Positions 34,551-47,000 of a DNA stretch of 64,000 nucleotides are shown here, one piece after another. Source of the stretch: Hyphodiscus hymeniophilus (lineage: Eukaryota > Ascomycota > Leotiomycetes > Helotiales > Hyphodiscaceae); assembly GCA_016508695.1 (NCBI GenBank), contig VNKQ01000007.1:248001-312000 (forward strand). Reading direction: 5' to 3'. Both the position numbers and the translations under genes were made by a program. Within the stretch, counting starts at the first letter, position 1. Each line of letters opens with the position of its first letter. A model generated the notes under the pieces. That model searched no databases. It saw only the letters and a list, made by a program, of their open reading frames with translations, and was not told the DNA's origin.

Positions 34551-35482
34551 TTGGGGATGATGATATCATTAGGCCCATATGTTCCACCGTCAAGATTCCC
34601 TGGACAATGTGTTGAGATGGTAGCAGACTTGGGAAGGACTTAGAGACTGATTTCTGGATGTATCCCTAACAGTGAGAATTGGCCTCTGACCCATGATTAT
34701 AGTGATGGGCGTTCTGTCCGCAATACGGAAATCGTCTCAGAAGATTCACTCAACCACTCCAACAGTCGAACGAACCTCGCAGCTGTCAGCCAAGACTCGC
34801 CAAAGACGGACCATTCGAAATGGCTTGCCCAATTGTCCCTATAACAACAACTGATTCTAAAATTGGCCCTGCGGCCTTCCACTCCTCACCAGACTATAAA
34901 TCCCGGCCGCCAAAGGTCGGTCTGGTCTATAGCAGTATCCTCACTAGGCCTATCAGTTTTGCAGCAGATTGGCCTAATAAAAGGAGGCACTTTTCTATCA
35001 CTCCGGTCCCAAACGGAGGTTATATCATGCAGATGTTGGACTCTTTCACGCTTTGGCCGTAGTGATTAATGTAGAGAAGGGACTGCAGAAGCTTGGGAGG
35101 ACTGGAAATAGGTTATCTGATGGCATTATCTGGGAATTTGTTAAAGACTTGCTAGGAAGAAGACTCGTCGTGCTGGTCGTCTAATACACCTTGAGTTGGT
35201 AACTCCCTATTGTTTCCATGATGGCATTCAGTCGATTGCAAATCCAACAAAATAGGGCAAGCCCACCCTCGCGTCATTTTTGACATACACAAGGCCGTAG
35301 GTTGGAGGGTTCCATTGAAATGTGGTTTAGGACCGTAGCGATTAGTTATAGGTACTTGTACCTTCAAAAATGCAAATTACTGGACTTCAGTGCCATTATT
35401 GCTGAGATGTATTTTCTCCGGATCAGTTCTCATGGAGATTTCATAATTTGTAATGTACATGAGTGGTGTTCTACATATATTA
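34551..35482. other. Intergenic spacer with possible thioesterase relic
   Basis: A short plus-strand frame (34,820-35,062) contains FAADWPNKRRHFSITPVPNG followed by GYIM. This resembles the DW..xVPNGGY start of TesB/HotDog-type thioesterase-like proteins, but no continuation of that fold follows in any frame. It may be a degraded gene fragment or chance. Nothing else was recognised. Confidence 0.25.
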
Positions 35483-37717
35483 TTACAGCTGATCAAGCAA
35501 TACGTCCACAAATTCGGGCATGCCTTCTAGCGGTACCTCCTCGGATATTTGCAGTCTCCGACACTGGACCTCGCACATACCTTTTGCAATCCAGGTCCTG
35601 CCGACCACCACGATGATCGGATACCCAATCAAGTCTGCGTCACGCATTTTCCAGGCGAAACTTTGTGTGCGATCATCTAGAATAACATCTCGTAGAGGCT
35701 GCGACCCTGATGAAGTAGAGAGTGCATCATAAACCTCGACCGCAGCCTCCTCAAGTTCGCCTTTGCTGGCGACAACAACAACTTCATACGGTGCGATGAC
35801 GCGTGGCCAATTAAGACCTTCATCATCTGCGAGGTTATCTGCAACCGCACCAATGATTCGAGAGACTCCAATACCATGACATCCCATCTGCATCGGAACC
35901 TCTTGGCTTGATTTAGAGGGCTGTGTGGTGTTAAGGCCCTCAGCCGCATTCCCATCCTCCTGCAATTCCACTGGCACATTGACCGTAGCTTTGAGCGGCT
36001 TGCTATATCGTGTGCCCAGGTGAAATGTATGACCAAGTTCGATAGCCCTTTCGACCTTAAGATGGCCATCGCAATTTGTGCTAGGACAAGCATCGCCGTC
36101 TTGAATCCGTATTAAGTTTAAAGGCTGTTGATTTGCCGGATTCTGGGAGATTGTGTCTATCGCGATTTCGGGCATTTGCTCCACACTAGGCCAGTATGAA
36201 ATTCCAGCACTATTAGACTCTATCTTGGTGCGGACAGTATCGGGCAAACGACCGTCCACAAGGTTCAGGAGCCGTCGTGAGCCAGACTGCGTTGGAGGAC
36301 TCATCCAGAGAACTGAGGGATCCTCAATCGAGGCGTCAAGCTGAGGCACGATGGCCTTCACTGCGTGCATGTTGACCTCTGGCAGAGCTTGCGACTTGCG
36401 GTCAGGAGTCACAGATGGATACCAGACATTGATCAGTGTCTGTCGATCTCGCGAAATGCCACGCCAAACCTCAAGACCGCTGCCAGAACCCACCGCTGTA
36501 TGGATGGCGCTCTCCGCAAGCTCCTCGTTGGCCACATAACCACAAGATTTGGTGCAGCTGATGATGTAATCTTCTCCCTGGCTAGTAGGGAAGTGAAATT
36601 CATGGCTCAGGTTTCCTCCCATATCCCCAGAATCGGCTTGGGCTACCAGGTATGGTACCTTCAATTCATCGAATAGGTTGGCGTAGACTTTGCGCACTTC
36701 ATCATATGTTGCGAGAGCTCGAGAAATGCTGTAATCGAATGTATAGAGATCTTTCATGACGAACTCCCGGGATCGTAGGAGGCCATGTCTTGGTCTCAAT
36801 TCGTCACGGTACTTTCGAGCTAGATTGGCATTAAGTAAATGTTTAGACAAGTATCTTACGAGACTTACAGATCTGGTATAAACGGAGTGGAAGGTCTTTG
36901 TATGATTTCACTGTACTCGCAACCATAGATGTAATTTCCTCTTCATGTGTGGGCGCCAAAAGGTATCCAACATCCTTTCTGTCCTCGAATCGAAAGAGCT
37001 ATCCGGCAGTCAGATCCATTGGATTTGAAAGTGGATGAACGAATCTACCTCTGAACTTATTCCTAGGCGGCCACTCTTCTTCCAAAGCTTCTGTGACGAA
37101 ATTGAAGATAACGCTAATTTAGAAGCAGCTGGAAACCGTGAGTCTCAAGACAACAGTCAATGTTCGGACTTAACTGACCAATTTTTGACATGTGCTTGTC
37201 TATGAGAGCCTCCAACTTGTCTTGTACACGGCGCCCCAACGGCAGCATATGGAAGATCCCCGAGTGAGCCTAGTAAAGGGGCTTTTAGCGAAGTCATCTC
37301 GATACAAGGGGCAGAAACTGACCTGACGCAGGAATCCAGCTCGGATAAGTTTTGCGTGCGAGTCTGGGAGGCCATCAGCTATGGCGCGAATTTTGTATGA
37401 CACAATAAAATGGACCAACCCTCATCTGAAGACGGCTTTATTCCCCCTGTGGGTACCCAAGTTCGAGACAAGCGTGAGCGACTGTCATCCTAGAGGTGAT
37501 TAATTCAGCAATGGAGGTGATATTGCATCCACGTGACATGAGCAGCAGAAGGTAGGAAGATTGATGAACATACTTTCTTAACAGCTCGGGTATCTGAATA
37601 GCATCGGCTCAAATGAAAGCATCGATTTTCCAATGAGCAAGTTTGCTGCGAAAGGTACTTTAATCTTCGTACTGCTCTGCGAGTGAGTAGAATGGGTTGA
37701 CGAAATCGACCCTCCAT
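35483..37717 (-). CDS. AIM10: Mitochondrial prolyl-tRNA synthetase (bacterial type)
   Basis: It charges mitochondrial tRNA-Pro. Seven exons: 37,574-37,717; 37,420-37,489; 37,323-37,378; 37,179-37,269; 37,049-37,128; 36,869-36,998; 35,483-36,819 (635 residues, phases consistent). The first exon is Arg-rich with no acidic run (MEGRFRQPILLTRRAVRRLK), a good mitochondrial presequence. Class II motifs follow in order: SHAKLIRAGFLRQ, HSGIFHMLPLGRRV, motif 2 region DRKDVGYLLAPTHEEEIT, LRPRHGLLRSREFVMKDLYTF, and motif 3 MGCHGIGVSR. The C-terminal anticodon-binding domain starts near APYEVVVVASKG. The insertion domain between motifs 2 and 3 (CTKSCGYVANEELAE) is of the bacterial kind, though the family's YbaK-like editing fold was not verified. 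It is divergent from MAK21, with 277 bp between. Confidence 0.95.
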
Positions 37718-37994
37718 CTCAAAAGAAAGAAAGGACTAGAACTTGTATTGCAGAAATCACAACTTCAGACTTTGCACCTTAGCATCGTCTCTTTGGATAC
37801 CTCATCACGATAAAGATTATTTTTTATGGTTGTCTGGAACATCAAGGGGCAGCTGATATTGGTAAATAACGCTAAGCCCAAAATATCGGATAAGCTCTTA
37901 TCGCAATGGAGAAAATTTATTCCAAACTTCCTAGACCAGACCTCAGTATTTAGCATTGCGTCGACGAACGGCCATTGACAAAATCACATGCAAA

Positions 37995-40900
37995 ATGGGA
38001 AAGCATAGGAAGCCGTCCGGTAAAGGCCCAGGACCAACGACGAAACCAGATCCAGAGGCACTCCCTGCTTTCGATGAGAAGGCCTTGTCTGCGTTGACAG
38101 AAAAAATCGAGAAGGGATTTGGAAAGAGCAAGGCCCCTCAGCAATTGGTAGACTCTACCGGTGAAAATCAAGCGAAAGTAAAATCAAGCAAAAGACGACT
38201 TGATCTTCATTCGAAGGCGAAGACGAAGACTGCCAAACCAGAGCTAAATCGAGGGACGAAACGAGATGCCCGGGGCGATATCAAAACCAATGGGAAAGGA
38301 AAGGCAGAAAGCCGCGAATCGAAAAACAAAAACGGGGCTGGAAAGGATAACAGAGATGTCCTTTTGAAAGAAATACTGGCATTGGGTGGAACCGAAGAAG
38401 ACCTGGACTTGGTGGCAGGCGCTGCATCCGATGACGAAGATGATGACAACAATACCTCAGCCCCAGACAAGTCTTTCACGAAAGATCTTGCCAAATTTGT
38501 GGCTAGTCTCGGAATAGAGGGCGCAACTGTCGAAGATGCGAGTGAGCCCGAAGAAGAAATGGATAGAGAGGTCGAAGTGGGTGAAGAGGACTGGGAAGAA
38601 GCTTCCGACTTGGAAGAGTCTGATGCGTCAAACGAGCTCGAAGAAACACCCAAGGAGCCTACAATCTCTGTACCACAAGCTAAGAAGGTGGATATCTCCT
38701 CAAAAGGTCCAAATCGTCTAGTCAGTATACTGCAGTATGAGTAGTGGTTCTGACTGACATAAATAGATATTTGAAGCTCGACCAGATTGGCATGCCGCTG
38801 CTCTTCCAGAGCTACCCAAACCAGTTCTGAACGAATCCGGACACTTTCGCGAAGTGATCTCAAACCTTCGAGATTATGCCATCTCCCTTCTCGAAGAGGA
38901 TAGTACCCTCTATGCCTCCAAGCATCTTTCGTCTTCTTCCTCGCACCGGTTTCTTTCCACCATCATGGCTTCCGGTACCCTCTCCGATAAAGTCTCGGCT
39001 CTGACATTGGTTGTTCAAGAGTCCCCTGTACACACTGCCAAATCTTTTGAAAGTCTTTTAACACTAGCTAAGAAAAGAAGTAGAGGTCAGGCTGTAACTG
39101 CATTGGGTGCATTGAAGGATCTACTGGGTGTCGGAGTTGTACTACCCGCTGATCGACGCCTACGAACATTTGCAAGCCAGCCTGGCTTGCTGGGAACTCT
39201 TGAAGAACATCCAATCTCGGACTGGAAAACGGGGCAAAGGTTGCCGGGAAATATCACCAAATCCCATCTCGTCTCTTGGGCTTATGAAGATTGGCTAAAA
39301 GAGTCTTACTTTGACATGTTAAAGGTTCTCGAAGGCTGGTGCAATGATGAGGTAGTGTACGCTCGAACAAGCGCCGTCACTTACGTCTACGAACTTTTGA
39401 AGGAGAAGCCGGAGCAGGAGTCTAATTTGCTTCGTCTTCTGGTTAACAAACTGGGAGATCCAGACAAGAAGATTTCGTCCCGCACTTCATACCTACTGCT
39501 ACAGTTACAGACATCACATCCTCTGATGAAACCTATCGTCATTCGTTCGATTGAGAGCGAGCTTCTGCTTCGCCCGGGTCAAAGCTCGCATGCCAAATAT
39601 TATGCCATCAACACTTTGAATCAGACAATTCTAAGTGCTAGGGAGGAGGAAGTTGCTCAAAAACTGCTGAATATATATTTTGATCTATTTGTGTCTCTGT
39701 TGAAAAAGCCAGACGTCGAAAAGATATCGGTTGGTCCAGTAGTCAACCGAAAGGGTCAAGTTCAAGGCGGAGGAGCACCAATGGGAAAGAAAGCCAAGGC
39801 GAAAGCGGCCAAAGAGGACGAAGCCAAATTGGCGAGTGAAGAGACTACAGAGAAGATGATTTCAGCCGTCCTGACAGGTGTCAACCGTGCATTTCCCTTC
39901 TCAAAGAACGACGATCAGACGTAAGTCACGTCCTACGAGGCTTTGGTAGTCCAGACTAATATATATTTCTAGCCTGGAGAAGCATATGGATCCTCTGTTC
40001 CGAATTACGCATTCATCCAACTTCAATACCAGTATTCAAGCATTGATGCTAATAGAGCAACTCGCAACAACGAAGCATCTCGAGGTCGACCGTTTCTATA
40101 GGACTCTGTACGAATCAATTCTCGACCCACGTCTAGTGAACTCTTCTAAGCACACCCTGTATTTGAACTTATTGTTCCGAGCGCTAAGATATGATGTTAA
40201 TATCAAACGAGTAAAGGCATTCGTGAAAAGATTGCTACAAATCGTCACCCTCCACCAGCCACCATTTATTTGTGGAGTCATATATCTAGTCAGGGAGCTC
40301 GAAGGCACGTTTCCAGGACTGAAGGCATTGTTTAACGATCCCGAAGAGGACGATGAAGATGACGAAGAGGTCTTCCGTGATGTTCCAGAATATGGAGAAC
40401 AAAGTCATGCAGAGAATAACGAAGCCACGAAATCCAAGCCTCCACCTCAAATATACGACGGCAGAAAGCGAGATCCTGAGCACAGCAATGCGGACAAAAC
40501 CTGCTTATGGGAAACCGTAGGTCCAATCCTGAATGCCTCTCAATACAAGGCGCTGACATTTGCAGATCCCTTTCCTAGTCCATTTCCACCCCTCTGTATC
40601 TATGTTCGCCTCTCGCCTTCTCAATGACGAGAAAATGCCACCAAAACCTGATTTAACCTCTCACACTCTCACACACTTCCTCGACCGCTTCGTCTACCGC
40701 AACGCAAAAGCCGCAGCTGGTGGACCAAAAGGTGGCTCCATTATGCAGCCTCTGTCCGGCGGAGACAACAAAGTCATTCTTCTATCTGGACGCTCCACGG
40801 GACAACAGCCCGTCAACTCCGAAGCATTTTGGCGAAAGAAAGCGGAAGATGTTGCTGTTGATGAAGTCTTCTTCCACAAATACTTTAACCAGATCGGTAA

Positions 40901-41399
40901 AGGGAAAGCTGCTTCCGATAAGAAAGAGAAGGTTGCAAAGAGCTCAAAGACCGCCGAGGGCGATGAGGATGAAGAGGATGAGAATGAGGACGAGATCTGG
41001 CAGGCACTTGTGGACTCTAGACCCGAGGTTGAAGGTCCTAGCGATGATGAATCTGATTTGGAGATGTTGGATCTCGACGATTCTGATGAAGCCTCTTCTT
41101 TGAGCGGCGATGAAGAGGTTGACGTCGAAGCAGAGGATGACGAGGCTGCAGCTTCTGATTCTGATGGTGGAGTAGTTTTGAGCGGTTTTAGTGAGGACGA
41201 GGACGTTGGCAGTGAAGATGAGGTCGGATCCGAACTTAATAAGCTATTCGAGAAGGAATTGGAGACTGCACAGCAGCCAGAAGAACAGAAAGAAGAGACG
41301 AGCAGACAGAAGCGCAGGAAGCTCAAGAGCCTTCCTACTTTTGCTTCTGCAGAGGACTATGCGGAGATGCTGGATAATGACGAAGACGAGGACTTCTAG
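37995..41399 (+). CDS. MAK21: Ribosome biogenesis factor Mak21/Noc1 (CBF family)
   Basis: It is a nucleolar factor needed for pre-60S maturation and export, in complex with Noc2. Exons: 37,995-38,720; 38,767-39,920; 39,973-40,516; 40,566-41,399 (1085 residues). The start MGKHRKPSGKGP is basic, followed by an acidic/Lys-rich region (DDEDDDNN, EEEMDREVEVGEED). The helical-repeat body contains IFEARPDWHAAALPELPKPV and the CBF/MAK21 domain (MEHs of the type HSSNFNTSIQALMLIEQL, LYLNLLFRALRYD, HFHPSVSMFASRLL). A conserved LTHFLDRFVYRNAK segment follows, then a very acidic tail (about 930-1030) and a basic KRRKLKSLPTFASAEDYAEML end. Three phase-consistent introns rejoin the conserved segments, which strongly supports the model. 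Confidence 0.95.
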
Positions 41400-41611
41400 G
41401 AGGAAGATGGAAAAGTTGGTAGCTCGTCACATGACAAGTAGAAGTGCAATAGAGCTTGCTGATGCATTTAACTCACTCTCTTGGAACCACAAGCTGGGGT
41501 CATTGTGCATTTCATTCAGTTCCCATACCATCCATTGCAAACCCAGATTCCCAAGCCCAAGCCGAACTCCTCCCTGACTCTGCCTCCCCTACACTCCGCC
41601 TACCACGCTAC

Positions 41612-42152
41612 CTACTCATCAAACCACTCCAGCGGATCTTTCTCACCCCAAATCGCTTTGAAAGTCTTTTGGCCATCCTTCTCCTCAATTTCCGCCATGT
41701 GAATGCAATGAAATCTCGCCGTCTCCGCTCCACCTGGAATGAACGCTCGAAACATGAAGTACGAGGTCGAATTTGGGAGCAGGACTTTGCCGAAAAGATG
41801 CTTGCCGTAGGCGGAGTCTGCGACGCGGACTTCCTTTAGGTCGGCGGCTAAATTATGGGTTAGTTGTTGGAAACATGGCTGGAGGAGTGATTATGGCCCT
41901 CGATCGTCCATATGGGGGAGATTTGAGACTTACAGGTGAAGCTGGTGAGTTGCTCATCGTCGAAGAACTTGACTGCTGCGAAGTACGACGGTTCGTGCTT
42001 GTTTGTGTCGTGGCGGAGATGCTGGAGCATTTTCTTCAGATCGACTTCAATCTCGTCGAATGCCTTGATTGACTCTTCTCTTTTTTTCGTTAGTATCCAT
42101 TTCATCAGCTGATGGTCAGGCGAGCGTACTTGGGCGGATGGGGTGGTCCCAT
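41612..42152 (-). CDS. Small conserved-looking protein, unknown function
   Basis: Exons 42,130-42,152, 41,934-42,079 and 41,612-41,847 give 134 residues. The 23-nt first exon encodes MGPPHPPK and is followed by an intron with a perfect TACTAAC branch site. The protein reads IKAFDEIEVDLKKMLQHLRH, an amphipathic helix, then EPSYFAAVKFFDDEQLTSFT, ADLKEVRVADSAYGKHLFGK, FMFRAFIPGGAETARFHCIH and ends IWGEKDPLEWFDE. It has no signal peptide or membrane helix. I recognise no domain. Its even charge and aromatic distribution suggest a soluble folded protein. Convergent with MAK21 (213 bp). An alternative start at 42,177 avoids the first intron but produces a less regular N-terminus. Confidence 0.7.
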
Positions 42153-43236
42153 GCTGAAAAGAACGAGGTGTTAGCATTTTGGCTCAGGAAGGGAATATAA
42201 GTATCAAGGTTGATTCAAGAATGGAAGGGATTTCTGGAGGGTCTTTATGTCTGGAAGATCATGAAACGAGTCGAAAATGAAATGAAAACTGGAAGTACGC
42301 ACTCGACAGTCTCTGCAGTTGCCATGTTTGCTGTAAAGTTGTGTTGCGTTTTGAGGTCGAGATTGTGCAGTTTAGGGAGAAATAATCTTGAGATTTTGGT
42401 TTACACGAAGTATGTGAAATTCACAAGATGAAGCTATCCACAAATGGGACGGGATGGGTCTTATATATGTTGATATTGTCGGAACTAAGAACCTGTTCCA
42501 AGTACAAAGCCATTGACGGGGCGGCTACAATGTGGTGGCTGGCCATCGCATGATTTTCAGGGTTCCAACCCATGCAGCTCTGCTTTCCATCAACCCATTA
42601 GCTACAGCACCAGCCTTGCTTGGAAGTTACACATGAAGAGATCATCCCATTCGTCTATCCACGAGGCTCGGACGGGATTGTCTCGTTTCACGGTGGGTGG
42701 GTGGCATGACTTTTAGTTGTTAGAGTCATATACAGAGAGGCTGTGGAATAAACGTTGCAATGTGATATCTAAACTCTACCTAATGGTCGTTGATTCTTTA
42801 TCGATGAAGGAGAAGTTCCTTTCATCAAACTCTCTCAACTTTGAGGTTTCACATCAGGGTCTCGCTTATGTACCCCTCGATCTGCAAGAGGGGCAGAATG
42901 ACGTCGGGGAGATGCTTTGCGGGGAAAGGGAGAGCAGAAGCTCAAGACGAGGTTCTATTGGAATCATGTCTCAGGCTTCAATTCCATCAAAGACCTCGTA
43001 CCGACACGATATTCAGGTGTTTTTGGTATCAAGGTTATATCGTATCACGTGAATTCCATGTGACTGTCGGCGTTTGGCTCTTTTTCTTACGCCATCAAAT
43101 CCGCTCTCGGTTTTGGAGGCCGAGGCTCAGCAAAATCTTTCTTGGAACTCAGCCTGACCCGATCGCTATCATGCACCGGATCCACTCTCTCATGTCTCTT
43201 AGACCATCCACGGCTTTAGGATAAGAAGTCTTTCTG
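42153..43236. other. Intergenic spacer, no gene seen
   Basis: About 1.1 kb between two divergent starts. Several short frames (42,210-42,431; 42,513-42,716; 42,717-43,052; 42,841-43,224) lack any recognisable motif. Confidence 0.5.
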
Positions 43237-44200
43237 ATGGCCTCTACATATCGAGTTTTGCGACGTAGTTCTGGCGTCCCAAGCCTCGTAAGATCCCACC
43301 AATTCGCTCTCTCGACAACTCGTCAGCAATCCTTTCCCTTATTTTTACATCCTCGGGGATTTACTAGAAGAGCAGCTCTGAGTTATGCACAAGGTTTGTC
43401 GCTCCTCAAACACAATATAAAATGCTAACAATGTACGAGACTCTACGCCTCTCCCGAACCCCCCAAAACAATCGTTCATCCGACGCGCTTTTGGCTTTCT
43501 CACAATCGCCATTGTTTTTACAGCCGGAGGTTTTGCAATGGCAGCAGCCCCAGCATTCAAAGCCGCCAATGGCTTCATCAACCCTCCTACGGATGAAGAG
43601 ACCCTTACAATGTTCACCCCCGAAGACGACATGTCCCGAGAAATCGAAGACTTTATCAAGAACCACCCACTAGCTATCGATTTACGCTCGAAACCCGAAT
43701 ACTCTGAAGCGAGGCCACAACTGAAGATCCCAGAGGCTCAAAGGGCACACAACTTGACTAGCGGAACTCTGATGGGTCCTGGAAAGGTGGTTGTTCCGCC
43801 ATTTACTTGGAGTGAGAAGGGCGGGAAGTCTTTCGTCTCAATCTCATATTTGGGTACGGATCTCTGTGGACACCCTGGAATTGTGCATGGTGGATTCATA
43901 GCTACTATGCTAGATGAGGGGTTGGCAAGATGCTGTTTGCCGGCTCTGCCTAACAAAATAGGGTTGACTGCCAATCTCAACATAAATTACAGAGCTCCTG
44001 CTCCAGCTGGAAGTTTTGTTGTGCTGCGGGCAGTAACTACAAAGGTTGAGGGCCGCAAGGCTTGGGTTGAAGGACGCATTGAGACTCTCGTTGGAGAGGA
44101 TGAGACACCTCTTGTTCTGGCTGAGGCAACGGCCCTTTTCATAGAGCCAAGGCAAGCAGCTGTAAGGTCAAACTTTGTCCCTGTTGAAGGAGAATGCTGA
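43237..44200 (+). CDS. Mitochondrial hotdog-fold thioesterase family protein
   Basis: Exons 43,237-43,393 and 43,440-44,200 (305 residues). The first 50 residues are rich in Arg/Ser with almost no acids, a mitochondrial presequence. A hydrophobic helix (FGFLTIAIVFTAGGFAMAAA, about residues 70-89) suggests inner-membrane anchoring. The 4HBT/PaaI hotdog core follows: LCGHPGIVHGGFIATMLDEGLARCC carries the H-G-G...D-E catalytic pattern typical of acyl-CoA thioesterases, then NLNINYRAPAPAGSFVVLRA and GRKAWVEGRIETL. The likely role is hydrolysis of acyl-CoAs in mitochondria. The intron has donor GTTTGT and branch CTAAC, and splicing in phase 1 restores the membrane segment. The substrate cannot be read from the sequence. 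Confidence 0.9.
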
Positions 44201-44688
44201 CACTTGAGTAGACAATGGCCAGAGTGTATCCGGTACAATAAGTAAATAATCCACGATAGTGTCCTGGAGGTGCATTTTAGATGTTACACGACGAAGGAGT
44301 TTAGAATATTGTGTTAAGATTATGGCATTGTTTCGAGTGCCTTTAGAGACATGACCAAGGGTTCTCACATAAGCATCTATAGAAAGAACCAGGAGCAATT
44401 GAAACAACGTAAACAAATCCTCACACGTGGCTGTGACCCGGGATCCTAGCGCTACTGTACCATGCGTGACGCCATCGCTTGCAAACTTTCGTTTATGAGT
44501 GAAGAATCTGACATCTTACCCACCCTGACCCGATTAAGCAATAAAGTCGGGGGTGAAGTTCTACAGGCCGAACCAGTACGCAATCCTTTTGATCTTCGGC
44601 CAAGCAAAAACCCGACCCTCATATATTAAAGCTCGCCGACAGTCTCCATAAACAATCCCAACCGAAAACGCAATAAAAAGACCTCGAG

Positions 44689-45462
44689 ATGGCAACGTGA
44701 GTAGAAACTTTACCCCGCCGACCCCGCCAAAACTAACACAAACAGTAACATTACCTGGCACCCGTCCCTCTCGCGCCATGAGCGCAACGAGCTGAGGAAG
44801 CAGCGCGGCTTCACAGTCTGGTTCACAGGCCTGTCCGCCTCCGGGAAATCCACAATCGCAACGGCGCTCGAACAGCATCTCTTGCATCTGGGAGTGGCAG
44901 CATATCGATTGGACGGCGACAATGTGCGATTTGGTCTGAACAAGGATTTGGGGTTCTCGGAGAAGGATCGCAATGAGAATATCAGGCGGATAGCTGAGGT
45001 ATATCTTCACTCCTGACCAATAGAGTGGGATTGGCGTCTGAATTAAAAGTACCGGTGGGACTTTTGGGGACTATGCTGATTGAGATCTCTCTGCAGGTAG
45101 CAAAGCTCTTCGCGGATTCCTCCACCATCGCCCTTACATCCTTCATCTCGCCCTACATCAGCGACAGGAAGATTGCACGCGATCTCCACACATCAGCTAG
45201 CCAAGGTGGCGACGACGCAATCCCCTTCATCGAAGTGTTCGTCGATATTCCAGTCGAAGAGGCGGAGAAGCGTGATCCCAAGGGACTGTACAAGAAGGCC
45301 CGCGCGGGCGAGATACCAAATTTCACGGGTATCTCTGCTCCTTACGAGGCACCTGAGAAGCCGGAGATTCATGTTAGGACGGACAAGTTGAGCGTGGAAG
45401 AATGTGTTCAAGAGATTATGGCGTATTTGCAGAAAGAGAACCTGCTGTCCGTGAAAGCGTGA
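44689..45462 (+). CDS. MET14: Adenylyl-sulfate kinase (APS kinase)
   Basis: It phosphorylates APS to PAPS with ATP in the sulfate assimilation pathway. Exons 44,689-44,696, 44,746-44,998 and 45,097-45,462 (208 residues; yeast Met14 has 202). The first coding exon is only 8 nt (ATG GCA AC) and splices to NITWHPSLSRHERNELRKQR, the canonical fungal start. The P-loop GLSASGKST lies at about residues 30-38, followed by YRLDGDNVRFGLNKDLGFSE, ENIRRIAEVAKLFAD across the second splice, and SFISPYISDR. The C-terminal IPNFTGISAPYEAPEKPE is diagnostic. The second intron is 98 bp, long for this window. Convergent with VMA5, 140 bp apart. Confidence 0.96.
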
Positions 45463-45602
45463 GATTTGAATTGGATTGGGAGGCCATGGATAGATAAAAT
45501 GCATATTCGGAGTTCTTCAATAGAGGGCCATGGCCGTTAAGCTGATTGAGCTATCATACATTCGTTGCGCCAGAAACCAGTGCTGTGCCGTCACTCCAGT
45601 AT

Positions 45603-47000
45603 CTATATTATTTCAAACTCGTAATAGACATATGCCGTGTACTCGTGGCCCTCGCCGCCCCCAACTCCTGCTGCTGCCATATCTGACGACAAAGCGGAGT
45701 CGTCCTTCGTCACCTTACCCTTTTTGTCCCTTCCAAAAGCATTTCCACCAAGGTATGAGAAGGTTGAGTCGAGAGTCGACCTTGCCTTCTTTGCTTGCTT
45801 AGGGGTTGTCTACGAACTATTAGGCATAGCTTCGCAGGAAGAGGATATCACCTACCTTGATTAAACCACAGACATAATCTAGAGGCAATCCATACCGCAG
45901 AACAGTCTCCACGAATACTCTCAGGGTCAAGACGTGTATCCAGATCATGACACTCTCGCTCCACCCTGTTCGACCTAGCCGTAAAGCTTCGCCCCAGATC
46001 TTTCGTTCGTCTTTGCTGACCTTCTCAACCTCTTTCCGCTCCTCCTCTACGCCCCCCTCAACATACTTATAATCGCGTGGTGTCCATCTCATCTCTCTGC
46101 ACTTGTGTTGAAACTCCGAGCTGTGCTTCTTGAACGTTGTGACGGCAAACAAAGTAAATTCATCATCATGTGTAACTTCGATGGAAGACCTTGGGACGAC
46201 CATTGGTGAAATGGTCTCATAACTCTTGAGAAAGTCTTTCTTGAGATTGGTGGGGACGACAACGAGGTGGGTCTCAAGGTATTCCGAGTCTTGGATTAAC
46301 AATTTGGGGTCGACAACAGGTGTGAGGGACTTGGTGGAAAGGTTCCCTCTGCGCTAGCAGTCAGTAAAAAGCTGTGATGCGCTCCCTCAACCACAACTCA
46401 CGTCTGTTTCCGCTGTAGGGTTGTGAGATTCGTCTTGACTTGGTTGTACTGTGTAATCTTGCCTTTGACATCATTGTCAATACTGACAAGTTCCTGAATA
46501 CCTAGGCATTAGCAACAATTATGGCAATGGTACAAAACTCGACCGACCTTCTGTAAAGAATCGATAAGCTCTGCTAATGGTTTATCGGCTCGGTATTTGA
46601 CTTTATTCCAAGCGAACGTTCGAAGGTATTGATCCGCAGGCTCTTGAACAAGCGTCAGTGACCGAAGATACAGAAGCTGTGGGGTTTTCAGCCTAAACCT
46701 ACTGTCATTGACAACCTTCTGTTGCTCAATCTTCTCTTCGTTCCCCTCCAACAGACTGCGCAAGGAATCTCCAACTTTAGCTGCTACAGCCTGACAAGAG
46801 GCTTCCAGCTTTGTGAGATCATCTGCTTGTTGGACTAGAGCATCCAGGCTTCCAATCTTGAACTCTGGAATCTTGAAGGGCTGGACATTGCCATTGTCTG
46901 CGACATTGGAGCGCAAGGCATTGAGAGCTTCTTCCTTATCATTCGTTGGAGAGATCGATGTAGGGAGGGATATCAGCATATACTTCGTAGGGTCTGGCAT
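45603..47000 (-). CDS. VMA5: V-type ATPase subunit C
   Basis: It is the peripheral-stalk subunit of the V1 sector that links V1 to Vo and takes part in reversible disassembly. Exons: 46,548-47,000; 46,402-46,493; 45,856-46,348; 45,603-45,809 (414 residues; yeast Vma5 has 392). The start is MPDPTKYMLISLPTSISP; an in-frame ATG at 47,108 would add 36 residues foreign to the family. Characteristic blocks are FKIGSLDALVQQADDLTKLE, YLRTFAWNKVKYR, LQRKQTGNLSTKSLTPVVD across a splice, ETHLVVVPTNLKKDF, HIPTOP-like foot residues near WIHVLTLRVFVETVLRYGLP and the terminal YTAYVYYEFEII. All four exons join in phase. Confidence 0.95.

Noticed and set aside
38207..41326. Ser-rich minus-strand ORFs opposite MAK21 (38,207-38,863 and 40,694-41,326)
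   Set aside because: Antisense of the acidic GAA/GAG/GAT-rich stretches gives Ser/Phe runs; the plus strand has clear domain content.
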